Below are positions 51,902 through 59,982 of a stretch of 64,000 nt of DNA, in pieces. The stretch covers positions 1,088,001-1,152,000 of the forward strand of contig NZ_CP115913.1 of the NCBI RefSeq assembly GCF_027938815.1, given 5' to 3'. Below the pieces are notes generated by a model. The model had not been told where the DNA came from. It saw only the letters and a list, made by a program, of their open reading frames with translations, and made no database searches. Made by a program: the position numbers and the translations under genes. Position 1 is the first letter of the stretch; each line of letters opens with the position of its first letter. Source of the DNA: Oceanirhabdus sp. W0125-5 (lineage in GTDB: Bacteria > Bacillota > Clostridia > Clostridiales > Clostridiaceae).

Positions 51902-53434
51902 ATGAAAGAAAACTATATATTAGAGATGCAGAACATTATAAAAGAGTTTCCAGGGGTAAGAGCCCTTGATAATGTTAATTTCAAGGTGAAAGCTGGAGAG
52001 ATACATGCTCTTGTAGGAGAAAATGGAGCAGGTAAATCCACACTTATGAAGGTGTTAAGTGGAGTACATCCAAAGGGAAGTTATGAAGGAAAAATTATAA
52101 TTGATGGAAAAGAGCAGGACTACAGCAATATAAAAGAAAGTGAAGAGGCTGGAGTAGGGATTATTTATCAGGAATTAGCTTTAGTTAAAGAGATGAATAT
52201 ATGTGAAAATATTTTCTTAGGAAATGAGTTTCAAAAGATGGGAATTATCAATTGGAACAAGGCAATGGCAAAAACTAAAGAATTATTAAATAGAGTTGGT
52301 TTAGATGATAAACCTGATACAAAAGTTATGAATCTAGGAATAGGTAAACAGCAGTTAGTTGAAATTGCAAAAGCCTTATCAAAGAATATTAAGATTCTTA
52401 TTCTTGATGAACCAACAGCAGCATTAAACGAAGATGATAGTGAAAATTTATTGGAGATTATAAGAGAGTTAAAGAAACAGGGAATAAGTTGTATTTATAT
52501 TTCACATAAGCTAAAGGAAGTAAAGGCAATAGCTGATACTATCACAATTTTAAGAGATGGAAAGACAATAGAAACATTTGAAAATGAAGAAGATACCTCA
52601 ATGGATAGAGTTATCACAGGTATGGTTGGAAGAGAGATGGGGCAGTTATTCCCAAGAGAAGAGCATACCCCTGGAGAGGTAGTTCTAGAGGTTAAGAATT
52701 GGAATGTATACAATCCAGAGTTACCAGATAAAAAAACAATTGATAATATTAGCTTTAAGGCGAGAAAAGGAGAAATCCTAGGAATTGCTGGGCTTATGGG
52801 AGCAGGTAGAACAGAGCTTATGATGAGTCTTATTGGTGCATATGGTACAAATAAGAGCGGAGAAATTTTTATAGAAGGGCAGAAGCTAAATATTAAAGGT
52901 CCTAAAGCTGCAATTGAAAATGGTTTATGTTATTTATCAGAGGATAGAAAGAAGACCGGATTGGTTTTAGATATGGATATAAAAGAGAATACAACTCTAG
53001 CTAGTTTAGATAAGATATCTTCAATTTTTGGGATTAATGAAAATGAAGAAATTAGAATTTCAAATGACTACGTTAAGGTGCTTAAAACGAAAACACCATC
53101 AATAGAGCAGAAGGTTAAGAATTTAAGTGGTGGTAATCAGCAAAAGGTAGTTATTGCAAAATGGCTTATGGCTGATCCTAAGGTTCTTGTTCTAGATGAG
53201 CCTACAAGAGGGATAGATGTAGGTGCTAAATATGAAATCTACAATATCATGAATGAATTGGTTTCTAAAGGAGTTAGCATAATCATGATATCTTCAGAAT
53301 TACCTGAGATTTTAGGTATGAGTGATAGAATTCTTGTAATGCATGAAGGAAAGTTCACTGCAGAGCTTGATTATAAAGACGCTGATCAGGAGAAGGTAAT
53401 GTACTATGCAACTGGAGGGAATCACAATAGTTAG
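51902..53434 (+). CDS. xylG: Sugar ABC transporter ATP-binding protein (XylG-like, double ATPase)
   Basis: 510 aa (ATG at 51902 or GTG at 51899; RBS AAAGGTGG). Two fused ABC domains: the first with Walker A GENGAGKST at about 38-46 and Walker B ILILDEPTAAL; the second with a degenerate Walker A (GLMGAGRTEL at about 296) and full signature LSGGNQQK at about 408 and LVLDEPTRGIDVGAKYEIY. This is the normal asymmetry of XylG/RbsA/MglA. Energises the XylH-type permease. Confidence 0.93.
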   Translation: MKENYILEMQNIIKEFPGVRALDNVNFKVKAGEIHALVGENGAGKSTLMKVLSGVHPKGSYEGKIIIDGKEQDYSNIKESEEAGVGIIYQELALVKEMNICENIFLGNEFQKMGIINWNKAMAKTKELLNRVGLDDKPDTKVMNLGIGKQQLVEIAKALSKNIKILILDEPTAALNEDDSENLLEIIRELKKQGISCIYISHKLKEVKAIADTITILRDGKTIETFENEEDTSMDRVITGMVGREMGQLFPREEHTPGEVVLEVKNWNVYNPELPDKKTIDNISFKARKGEILGIAGLMGAGRTELMMSLIGAYGTNKSGEIFIEGQKLNIKGPKAAIENGLCYLSEDRKKTGLVLDMDIKENTTLASLDKISSIFGINENEEIRISNDYVKVLKTKTPSIEQKVKNLSGGNQQKVVIAKWLMADPKVLVLDEPTRGIDVGAKYEIYNIMNELVSKGVSIIMISSELPEILGMSDRILVMHEGKFTAELDYKDADQEKVMYYATGGNHNS

Positions 53435-53471
53435 GCATAAAGAATAAGGCATAGAGATAAGGAGGATTAAC

Positions 53472-54692
53472 ATGACTCAAAATGATAAATTAAATAATAA
53501 GAGTGTGTTAGATATTATAAAATTTCAATTAAAGAATAATATAAGACAATATACAATGTTTATAGCATTAATAGGTATAATGGTAATTTTCTCATTACTA
53601 AATGGTAATTTCTTTACACCTAGAAACTTATCTACTCTTATGTTACAGACTGCTCATATTGCAATTCTTGCATGTGGTGTTGTACTGGTAATTGTAGCAG
53701 GACATATAGATCTGTCTATAGGAGCTGTTGTAGGTTTAACAGGAGCAGCATGTGCTATTCTTATGCGAAAGTTTGGTGGAGGTCTAGGTGGTATTGTTCT
53801 AGCAGTTGTGATTACATTAGCTATTGGGGCTATCATTGGTTTGTGGCAAGGATACTGGGTAGCTTATAGAAAAGTACCAGCATTTATTGTTACCTTAGCT
53901 GGAATGATGTTCTTCAATGGATTGCTTCTTAAAATAACAAATGGTGAAACTATTCCAGTACCAAATGCATTTAAGGTTATTGGACAAGATTATATTCCAA
54001 CAATTTTTGGTGGATCAAATTCAGTTAAGGATATGATTCCTCATAATACTACGATTGTTATGTTAATTGCAATTATTGTTATATATGTAGTAATGGAATT
54101 AAAGAAGAGAAAAGAAAGACAAACATATGAATTTGAGGTTCTTCCATCAACATTATTTGTGCTTAAACTTTTAGTGGTAATATCGATGATCTCTTTCGTA
54201 TTTATAATCTTATCACTTTATCGAGGAGTGCCTTACTCAACATTATTGTTAATGGTTGTTGGTGGTCTTTACACATTTATTACCACTAAAACTACTTTTG
54301 GAAGGCATGTATATGCTATTGGTGGAAATAAAGAAGCGGCAAAGTTATCAGGTATAGATATTAAAAAGAGAACATTATGGATATTTATATCATCAGGTAT
54401 TTTAGGTGCTATTGGTGGAATGCTGTATACAGCAAGACTTGCATCAGCAACTGCAGCGGCAGGACAAGGTATGGAACTTGAAGTTATAGCAGCGGCTATT
54501 ATCGGTGGAACAAGTACTCTTGGTGGAGAAGGAACTATAATGGGAGCTATAGTTGGTGCTTTAGTTATGGCAACTCTAAATAATGGTATGCTTCTTATGG
54601 ATGTTGGTACACCTGAGAGATTAATTGTTAAAGGTTTTGTACTGTTATTAGCAGTATGGATTGATATATCAACAAGAAAGAAAAATGCATAG
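53472..54692 (+). CDS. xylH: Sugar ABC transporter permease (XylH-like)
   Basis: 406 aa with about ten or eleven transmembrane helices of the BPD_transp_2 family: GVVLVIVAGHIDLSIGAVVGLTGA, VTLAGMMFFNGLLL, FGRHVYAIGGNKEAAKLSGIDIKK and ASATAAAGQGMELEVIAAAIIGGTSTLGGEGTI. The length, and the loop around residue 170-220, suit XylH better than RbsC. The ATG follows AGGAGG. Third gene of the operon, ended by a palindromic terminator. Confidence 0.93.
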   Translation: MTQNDKLNNKSVLDIIKFQLKNNIRQYTMFIALIGIMVIFSLLNGNFFTPRNLSTLMLQTAHIAILACGVVLVIVAGHIDLSIGAVVGLTGAACAILMRKFGGGLGGIVLAVVITLAIGAIIGLWQGYWVAYRKVPAFIVTLAGMMFFNGLLLKITNGETIPVPNAFKVIGQDYIPTIFGGSNSVKDMIPHNTTIVMLIAIIVIYVVMELKKRKERQTYEFEVLPSTLFVLKLLVVISMISFVFIILSLYRGVPYSTLLLMVVGGLYTFITTKTTFGRHVYAIGGNKEAAKLSGIDIKKRTLWIFISSGILGAIGGMLYTARLASATAAAGQGMELEVIAAAIIGGTSTLGGEGTIMGAIVGALVMATLNNGMLLMDVGTPERLIVKGFVLLLAVWIDISTRKKNA

Positions 54693-54715
54693 ATTTTTTT
54701 AAAACCCCTTTTCTG

Positions 54716-54743
54716 AAAAGAGCCCATATGGGCTCTTTTAGCT
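54716..54743 (+). terminator. Terminator of the xylFGH operon
   Basis: Perfect 24-bp palindrome AAAAGAGCCCAT...GGGCTCTTTT (54716-54739). Confidence 0.92.
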
Positions 54744-54746
54744 TTT

Positions 54747-54800
54747 AATAATGTATAATGATTGACATTTCTCTCCGAGAAATTTTATCATATTAATCTA
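54747..54800 (+). repeat. Structured intergenic repeat, copy J (left fragment)
   Basis: TAATAATGTATAATGATTGAC, H1 ATTTCTC-TCC-GAGAAAT, TTTTATCATATTAATCTATGGAAAATG. The right part is lost. Unlike most copies it lies after the operon terminator. Confidence 0.75.
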
Positions 54801-54892
54801 TGGAAAATGCTGGTTCATAACTATATTTGCTAAAGAAATCAAGTGTGATATACTATGATAAGTTATAAATTTACTTTAAAGGGGATGAGTGT

Positions 54893-55453
54893 ATGAAAGA
54901 GATGTTTAAGAAGTTTAAGGATAATAAATTTATACAAGATTGGGTAATACCTTTTGCTACTGCGGGGATACTATTTTTAATTTTGACTAAATTTGTTTTT
55001 TTTGGTATAAGGGTTCCTACTCCATCTATGGTTCCAACAATAAATGTAGGAGATAGGATGTTTACTACTCATATATATAATTACGATAATTTAAAACGAG
55101 GAGATATAATAGTTTTTCAAAATAAAGAAGAAAACGATGGACGTCTAGTTAAAAGACTTATAGGATTACCAAACGAAGAAATTAGAATTGAAAGGGATGG
55201 AACAATATATGTAGATGGAGTAAAACTTGAAGAATCTTATGTTGTAAATCAGGTTGATAAAAATGGTAAGTATCCGTTGATGAATATTGGTACATTCAAA
55301 GTTCCAGAAGATGCATATTTCTTTTTAGGAGATAATAGAGCAGGTTCAAGGGATGCAAGATACTGGGATGATCCATATGTATATAAAGATGAGTTAATAA
55401 GTAAAGTTAGATTTAGGTTTTGGCCATTAAGTGATTTTGGAAAGTTAAAATAG
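54893..55453 (+). CDS. lepB: Type I signal peptidase
   Basis: 186 aa. One N-terminal transmembrane helix (WVIPFATAGILFLILTKFVFF), the Ser nucleophile in TPSMVPTINVGDR (about residue 45), the Lys base in RLVKRLIGLPNE (about residue 87), and GDNRAGSRDARYWD (box E). Cleaves signal peptides outside the membrane. Monocistronic; RBS AAAGGGGATG. Confidence 0.95.
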   Translation: MKEMFKKFKDNKFIQDWVIPFATAGILFLILTKFVFFGIRVPTPSMVPTINVGDRMFTTHIYNYDNLKRGDIIVFQNKEENDGRLVKRLIGLPNEEIRIERDGTIYVDGVKLEESYVVNQVDKNGKYPLMNIGTFKVPEDAYFFLGDNRAGSRDARYWDDPYVYKDELISKVRFRFWPLSDFGKLK

Positions 55454-55575
55454 ATAATCTTAATAATATTCTATATTTGTAAAATATTATCGAACTTAGA
55501 GGTTCAAAACGACATAGTGTGATATAATAGGTATTGTTTGAATATTATGTTATTTAAGGAAAAGAGGGATTCGAT

Positions 55576-56607
55576 ATGAATGTTAACACACAATATGCAA
55601 TTGATATGATGAAAAAATATCTAGAGATTCCAAGTCCATCTGGATATACAATGAATGCGATTAAAGAGATAAAGAAAGATTTTGAAGAGTTTGGACTTGA
55701 GACAAGCATAACAAAGAAAGGTGCTCTTATAGCAACAATGAGAGGACAGGATGATGAAGAGCATGTGATGATTACAGCGCATATAGATACTTTAGGTGGT
55801 ATGGTTAAGGAAATAATGCCTGATGGTAAGCTTAGATACTTTAGAGTTGGAGGCGGATGCTGGAATGCTGTAGAGGGAGAGAACTGTACAGTTATAACTA
55901 GACATGGTAAAAAAATAAGAGGGTCTATTATACCTACAGTAGCATCTTCTCATGTAAATGGGCTTAAAGCATATGAAAGCAAAAGAGATGATTCTCTTAT
56001 GAGAGTAAGACTTGATGAAAAAGTATTTAATAAGGAAGATGTTAAAGCTCTTGGGATAAATGTTGGTGATTTTATTGTTATGGATACAAGAACAGAAATA
56101 ACTGATAATGGATTCATAAAAACTAGATATATAGATAATAAATCAGCAGTAGGTATGGTACTTGAGATATGTAGATATATGAAAGAAAATGATATGAAGC
56201 CAAAGAATACAACTCATTTCTTTATAAGTAATTATGAAGAATGTGGACATGGAGTAGCAGGGGTACCTTCTAAGACAAAAGAGGTAGTAGCAATTGATAT
56301 TGGAACAGTAGGCCCTGGTCAGGAATCTAGCGAATATGCTGTTAGTATTGCAGCTAGGGATAATAAGACTCCTTACGATTTTGAATTTAGGAATAGATTG
56401 GTTAATATTGCAGAAGATAACCACATAGACTATAAGGTGGATGTATACAATAGTTATTCTTCTGATGCAACTCAGTTAATGCATAGTTCAATTGATTTGA
56501 ATTTTGCTTGTGTTGGACCAGGGGTGGATGCAACACATCACTATGAAAGAACTCATACTGATGCTATTGAAAACACAATAAAACTTTTAATTAATTATTT
56601 GAAATAG
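55576..56607 (+). CDS. M42-family metallopeptidase
   Basis: 343 aa. M42 (PepA/FrvX-type) aminopeptidase: TAHIDTLGGMVKEI (metal His and catalytic Asp), YIDNKSAVGMVLEI (bridging Asp), NYEECGHGVAG (general-base Glu and metal Glu), DIGTVGPG, and THHYERTHTDAIENTIKL with the last metal His. Cytosolic, usually a multimer degrading peptides. Probably cotranscribed with the GNAT gene downstream. Confidence 0.92.
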   Translation: MNVNTQYAIDMMKKYLEIPSPSGYTMNAIKEIKKDFEEFGLETSITKKGALIATMRGQDDEEHVMITAHIDTLGGMVKEIMPDGKLRYFRVGGGCWNAVEGENCTVITRHGKKIRGSIIPTVASSHVNGLKAYESKRDDSLMRVRLDEKVFNKEDVKALGINVGDFIVMDTRTEITDNGFIKTRYIDNKSAVGMVLEICRYMKENDMKPKNTTHFFISNYEECGHGVAGVPSKTKEVVAIDIGTVGPGQESSEYAVSIAARDNKTPYDFEFRNRLVNIAEDNHIDYKVDVYNSYSSDATQLMHSSIDLNFACVGPGVDATHHYERTHTDAIENTIKLLINYLK

Positions 56608-56696
56608 GCTTCGTTTAAAATAGCTTCAAGGGGTGTATGGAAATATGCGATGAGGAATATAAACGGAGTGATATTTCCAGTGAAGGAGTGAACAAT

Positions 56697-57410
56697 ATGG
56701 GGGAGATTTTATTCAGAGAACCTTCTTTAGAAGAGTTTGAAGCTGTACAAGAGGTATTTCATGATGTATGGGATATGCATATAATGCGAGAGACCTATGC
56801 AGCTCAGGTATTTAATAAAAATGCATCTGTAATTGGTGCTTATTTAGACGGTGAGATTATAGGGGTTATCTCAAGTTTTATGTCAATAAATAAACGTGGT
56901 AAGAAAAGATGGGAAGTTGATCTTTTAGCAGTTAAAAAATCAGTTCAAGGAAAAGGTGTAGGTACTAGACTTGTTCAAGAAGCAATTAAAAGAGGGGAAG
57001 CTCTTCAGGGCGATTATGCAAGGGCACTTATTAGAATAGAAAATATAGGTAGCCAAAAGGCATTTGAGAGAGCTGGATTCAAAAAACAAGAAGGTATTTA
57101 CAACCTTATATTATGGCAAACATGGAGTTTCAAAGAAAGATTAAGAGAAGTTCAGGATATTACATATCTACCAATGGATACATTATCCTACAGAGGATTA
57201 TGGATTGAAGATTTATTTTCAAGAGAGAGAAGCCATGATGAGTACAAAATGGCAATAAATTATGCTCAACAGCTTGCACATAACGAAAAAAGAGATAATA
57301 CAGGGGCTACAATACTAAATGAAGATGTAAGTAAATTACCTAGAAGTATTGTAAAGCAATCTGCTAATCATGGAAAGTATAATTGGTGGACGGTGGATCT
57401 AAAAGCGTAA
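56697..57410 (+). CDS. GNAT-family N-acetyltransferase
   Basis: 237 aa. The ATG at 56697 follows AAGGAGTG; the in-frame ATG at 56637 is before that RBS. GNAT core with VDLLAVKKSVQGKGVGTRLVQEAIKRGEAL (acetyl-CoA loop) and NIGSQKAFERAGFKKQEG, then a unique 80-residue C-terminal extension (LREVQDITYLPMDTLSYRGLWIEDLFS...). Substrate unknown. Its TAA stop is formed by the first bases of repeat copy K. Confidence 0.82.
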   Translation: MGEILFREPSLEEFEAVQEVFHDVWDMHIMRETYAAQVFNKNASVIGAYLDGEIIGVISSFMSINKRGKKRWEVDLLAVKKSVQGKGVGTRLVQEAIKRGEALQGDYARALIRIENIGSQKAFERAGFKKQEGIYNLILWQTWSFKERLREVQDITYLPMDTLSYRGLWIEDLFSRERSHDEYKMAINYAQQLAHNEKRDNTGATILNEDVSKLPRSIVKQSANHGKYNWWTVDLKA

Positions 57411-57550
57411 TGTATAATGTATAATGTAAAATGGAGAATGATGGAGATTTCTCTTCGAGAAATTTTAATTGTATTGGTCTTTGGACAATGAGGGGTTACT
57501 CGTTTCATTTTGAATGAAACATTGTATTTAAAATTAAGATATTGTTTTAT
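57408..57550 (+). repeat. Structured intergenic repeat, copy K (left half)
   Basis: TAATGTATAATGTATAATGT, H1 ATTTCTC-TTC-GAGAAAT, P2 strand TTGGTCTTTGGACAATGAGG, H3 GTTTCATT-TTG-AATGAAAC, and TTGTATTTAAAAT, where it breaks at H2. A terminator follows. The matching right half is copy L, about 1 kb away, with the CPBP gene between them. Confidence 0.85.
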
Positions 57551-57555
57551 AAATC

Positions 57556-57590
57556 AAAAAAGTTGGTGACTTTGTGTTGCCAACTTTTTT
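57556..57590 (+). terminator. Terminator after copy K
   Basis: AAAAAAGTTGG (57556-57566) pairs with CCAACTTTTTT (57580-57590). Same hairpin type as in copies A and D. Confidence 0.85.
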
Positions 57591-57711
57591 AGATAGTTGT
57601 GTAAGTTATAAACTAAAAATGTTGCAAATAATTCTGACATAATAAAGGAAAATAAGGAATAATGTAGAAAATAATTATCATAACAGAAAATTTTTTTAGA
57701 AAGGAGCAAAA

Positions 57712-58344
57712 ATGAATAAAATACTTTATTTACTACTAATTATAGTAATATTATTTTCTTATAAAATATTAGAGAAATATTTTGAAAGATTTTTTCCAAG
57801 AATAATAAAAAGTCAATTATGGGATAGCAAAGGATACTATTCTTGGGGACTGGTGCTATTAATAGTTTATTTAATAATTAGACCTAAGGATTATTTGTTT
57901 AAACTTCCAATAAATAATAAAGAGGGTTTGATTGTGGTTTTTTGTTTTGCGTTATTTACATTGTTTTTGTGCATACAAAATCCAAATAGTTATTATCCAA
58001 GAAAAAGCAATAAATTGAGGTGCGTTCATTTTGGGGTAGTACAACCTATTTTTGAAGAAGTAGCTTTTAGGGGGTTAATATTACCTATGACGATCTTTTT
58101 AATAGGTGACAACTTTAACATGATTATGTTAACCAATGGAATAATGTTTATGCTTTTTCATATAAATTATTGGTCTTTTGAAAAACGACACTTTAATTTA
58201 TTTTTTAACTTCTTTTTTATGGGATTGTTTTTTACATATGTAGCTCTTATTACTCAATCAATTTTTTATTCAACTATATGTCATATCATAGGAAATGGAG
58301 GATATACAGTTTATAGAAATTGGCGTGATAAAGGTACTGCTTAA
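57712..58344 (+). CDS. CPBP-family intramembrane metalloprotease
   Basis: 210 aa, about six transmembrane helices. The CPBP/Abi motif EExxxR is present as FEEVAFRGLILPM (about residue 112), with a metal His in FHINYW (about 149) and a last segment IFYSTICHIIGNGGYTVYRN. Related to CaaX prenyl proteases; in bacteria linked to bacteriocin self-immunity or membrane stress. RBS GAAAGGAG. The gene is bracketed by half-elements K and L of the intergenic repeat. Confidence 0.87.
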   Translation: MNKILYLLLIIVILFSYKILEKYFERFFPRIIKSQLWDSKGYYSWGLVLLIVYLIIRPKDYLFKLPINNKEGLIVVFCFALFTLFLCIQNPNSYYPRKSNKLRCVHFGVVQPIFEEVAFRGLILPMTIFLIGDNFNMIMLTNGIMFMLFHINYWSFEKRHFNLFFNFFFMGLFFTYVALITQSIFYSTICHIIGNGGYTVYRNWRDKGTA

Positions 58345-58495
58345 TAATCATTATCTATGGTAAATTAACTATAAAGTTAAACGTATTCTTCTTATTTGAT
58401 GTATTAAATAGATAAATCACTTGATTCATAACTCTATTCGTACTGTGCATTATGAAAGGGAAAATATAGTTGTTGAATGTTTATAGATAACAAAA

Positions 58496-58523
58496 TTAAG
58501 GAACTCTTAAGAGTTCCTTAATT
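58496..58523 (+). terminator. Terminator of the CPBP gene
   Basis: AAGGAACTC-TTAA-GAGTTCCTT followed by AATTTTAT. The remaining part of 58345-58495 has no gene. Confidence 0.75.
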
Positions 58524-58544
58524 TTATATATAGGTCTTAAATAA

Positions 58545-58688
58545 TATTGTTGTATATCAAGTACAATATTTTATCACAGATAAAATGAGTAAAATCATCT
58601 TAATCTATAGAACAATACAATGTAGTTTCTGCGCTAGCAGAAACATCCTCCATTATACATTATCAATTATACATTATACATTTGTTTC
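58545..58688 (+). repeat. Structured intergenic repeat, copy L (right half)
   Basis: Starts near the H2 break (TTGTTGTATATCAAGTACAAT), then H4 ATTTTATC-ACA-GATAAAAT, P2 right strand GAGTAAAATC...AGAACAATACAATGTAG, H5 GTTTCTGC (58625-58632) with GCAGAAAC (58637-58644), and the right arm CATTATACATTATCAATTA, ending CATTTGTTT. Confidence 0.87.
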
Positions 58689-58690
58689 TC

Positions 58691-58713
58691 AGCACGGCTT
58701 ACTGTGCTTTTTT
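58691..58713. terminator. Hairpin at the 3' end of the C39-like gene
   Basis: AGCACGG pairs with CTGTGCT around CTTA (one G-T wobble), then T6 on the plus strand. The minus-strand gene's stop codon lies inside it. Confidence 0.6.
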
Positions 58714-59862
58714 AGGTTCTTTTATAACGTACACGTCTGTTCCAACGTTATTGATTGTATATAGTATATCTGAAGCTTGATAAAAGCGATTCTTTCCTTT
58801 ATAAGAACCATCTGTATATTGATCATTAAGTGAGAATGGGTCATATGTTGTGAAATACAGGCAATTATCGATTATAGCAAACCCTTTTATTATGATGTAA
58901 TGCTCTGTTCCATTATAGTAAATATTTTTATGAGATTTATTATTAGTCTGAGGAGAAATATCAGAAGGATTAATCTTTAAAATTAAAATGTGTCCATTAT
59001 TCAGGTTATGGGTAATCAATTCTTCTGTAATATCTTCAGCAGGATATAAGCTATGTTCGCTATAAGCTGAAATTGCTTTTTTTACACTTCTATCAGTTAA
59101 TCTGTCATTTTCACTAAACATATGTATTGGTCTATGTTTAAATTGTTGCTTATCAGAATATAACCAATCAAGCATCATTAGTATAGTATGGTGAGCGCCG
59201 TTTAAATAGTACTGATCATTTAAATTATCAATTCCTCTATACCAGTTCATTGATATATCATTTTGCTTAGAAAATATAACTTTCTCTCCAAGGAAGTAAT
59301 TTTTACAGATTTCATCTGTAATCATATTTTTACGATCATTTTCATCAGGTACTAATATATAATTTAAAGAAAATGTTGAAAAAATATTATCAATTTCAAG
59401 AGATATGTTTTTTGAAGTGAAATCTTCTATTGTATGAATCGATGAAGCAATAAATGAATTAGATTTTGAATCCCATACTACTTGAATTATAATATCTCCG
59501 AAAAGTAAGAAATTAATTTCAAAATATAATGTTTCATTATTAAGTGAAAATAACTCTTCTTCAGAGTAAGCACCTCTAAAGGAAACAATATTAGTCGTAG
59601 CATTATTTCTTTCTATGTCATTTAAAACTAGCAAGAGGTTTTCACCTTGATTGTTAGTATAATACCATTGTGAACCGATTGGTGTAGTTTGTAGCATAAT
59701 TTTTTCTGATAAAATATCTTTGGTAAGAGTGGTTTTAGTATTAGTGTTTAAGTTAGAGACTATTTTATTAGTAGTATCTGCATAAGAACAGGTGATTAAG
59801 TTGCTAAAAAAATAAATTATTAAAAATACTGATAAACAACAGATAGTTCTATGTTTTTTCAT
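58699..59862 (-). CDS. Exported C39-like peptidase-fold protein, probably inactive
   Basis: 387 aa. Signal peptide (residues 1-28, ending CSYA), an N-terminal beta-rich region of about 170 residues, and a C-terminal half with the look of a C39-like papain fold: a helix where the catalytic Cys belongs (QYYLNGAHHTILMMLDWL), and the His/Asp region TEHYIIIKGFAIIDNCLYFTTYDPFS. The usual CGPxS at the start of the helix is missing, so proteolysis is doubtful. The assignment rests on pattern only. Confidence 0.5.
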   Translation of the reverse strand: MKKHRTICCLSVFLIIYFFSNLITCSYADTTNKIVSNLNTNTKTTLTKDILSEKIMLQTTPIGSQWYYTNNQGENLLLVLNDIERNNATTNIVSFRGAYSEEELFSLNNETLYFEINFLLFGDIIIQVVWDSKSNSFIASSIHTIEDFTSKNISLEIDNIFSTFSLNYILVPDENDRKNMITDEICKNYFLGEKVIFSKQNDISMNWYRGIDNLNDQYYLNGAHHTILMMLDWLYSDKQQFKHRPIHMFSENDRLTDRSVKKAISAYSEHSLYPAEDITEELITHNLNNGHILILKINPSDISPQTNNKSHKNIYYNGTEHYIIIKGFAIIDNCLYFTTYDPFSLNDQYTDGSYKGKNRFYQASDILYTINNVGTDVYVIKEPKKAQ

Positions 59863-59982
59863 AATAACTTCCTTTCAAAATTAAGTTATATATAATCTAT
59901 ATGTTAGATACAAAAGGAATAAAACTAGAAATAAAACAAAGAATATATAAAGGCATATAAAAATTGTAAGGAGATGAATATT

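Noticed and set aside
57667..57685. Second Fur box upstream of the CPBP gene
   Set aside because: Only about 13 of 19 positions match in an AT-rich background and no promoter is aligned with it.
8522..58688. Interspersed repeats as insertion sequences
   Set aside because: No transposase ORF or fragment lies in or beside any copy. A non-autonomous element moved by a distant transposase remains possible.
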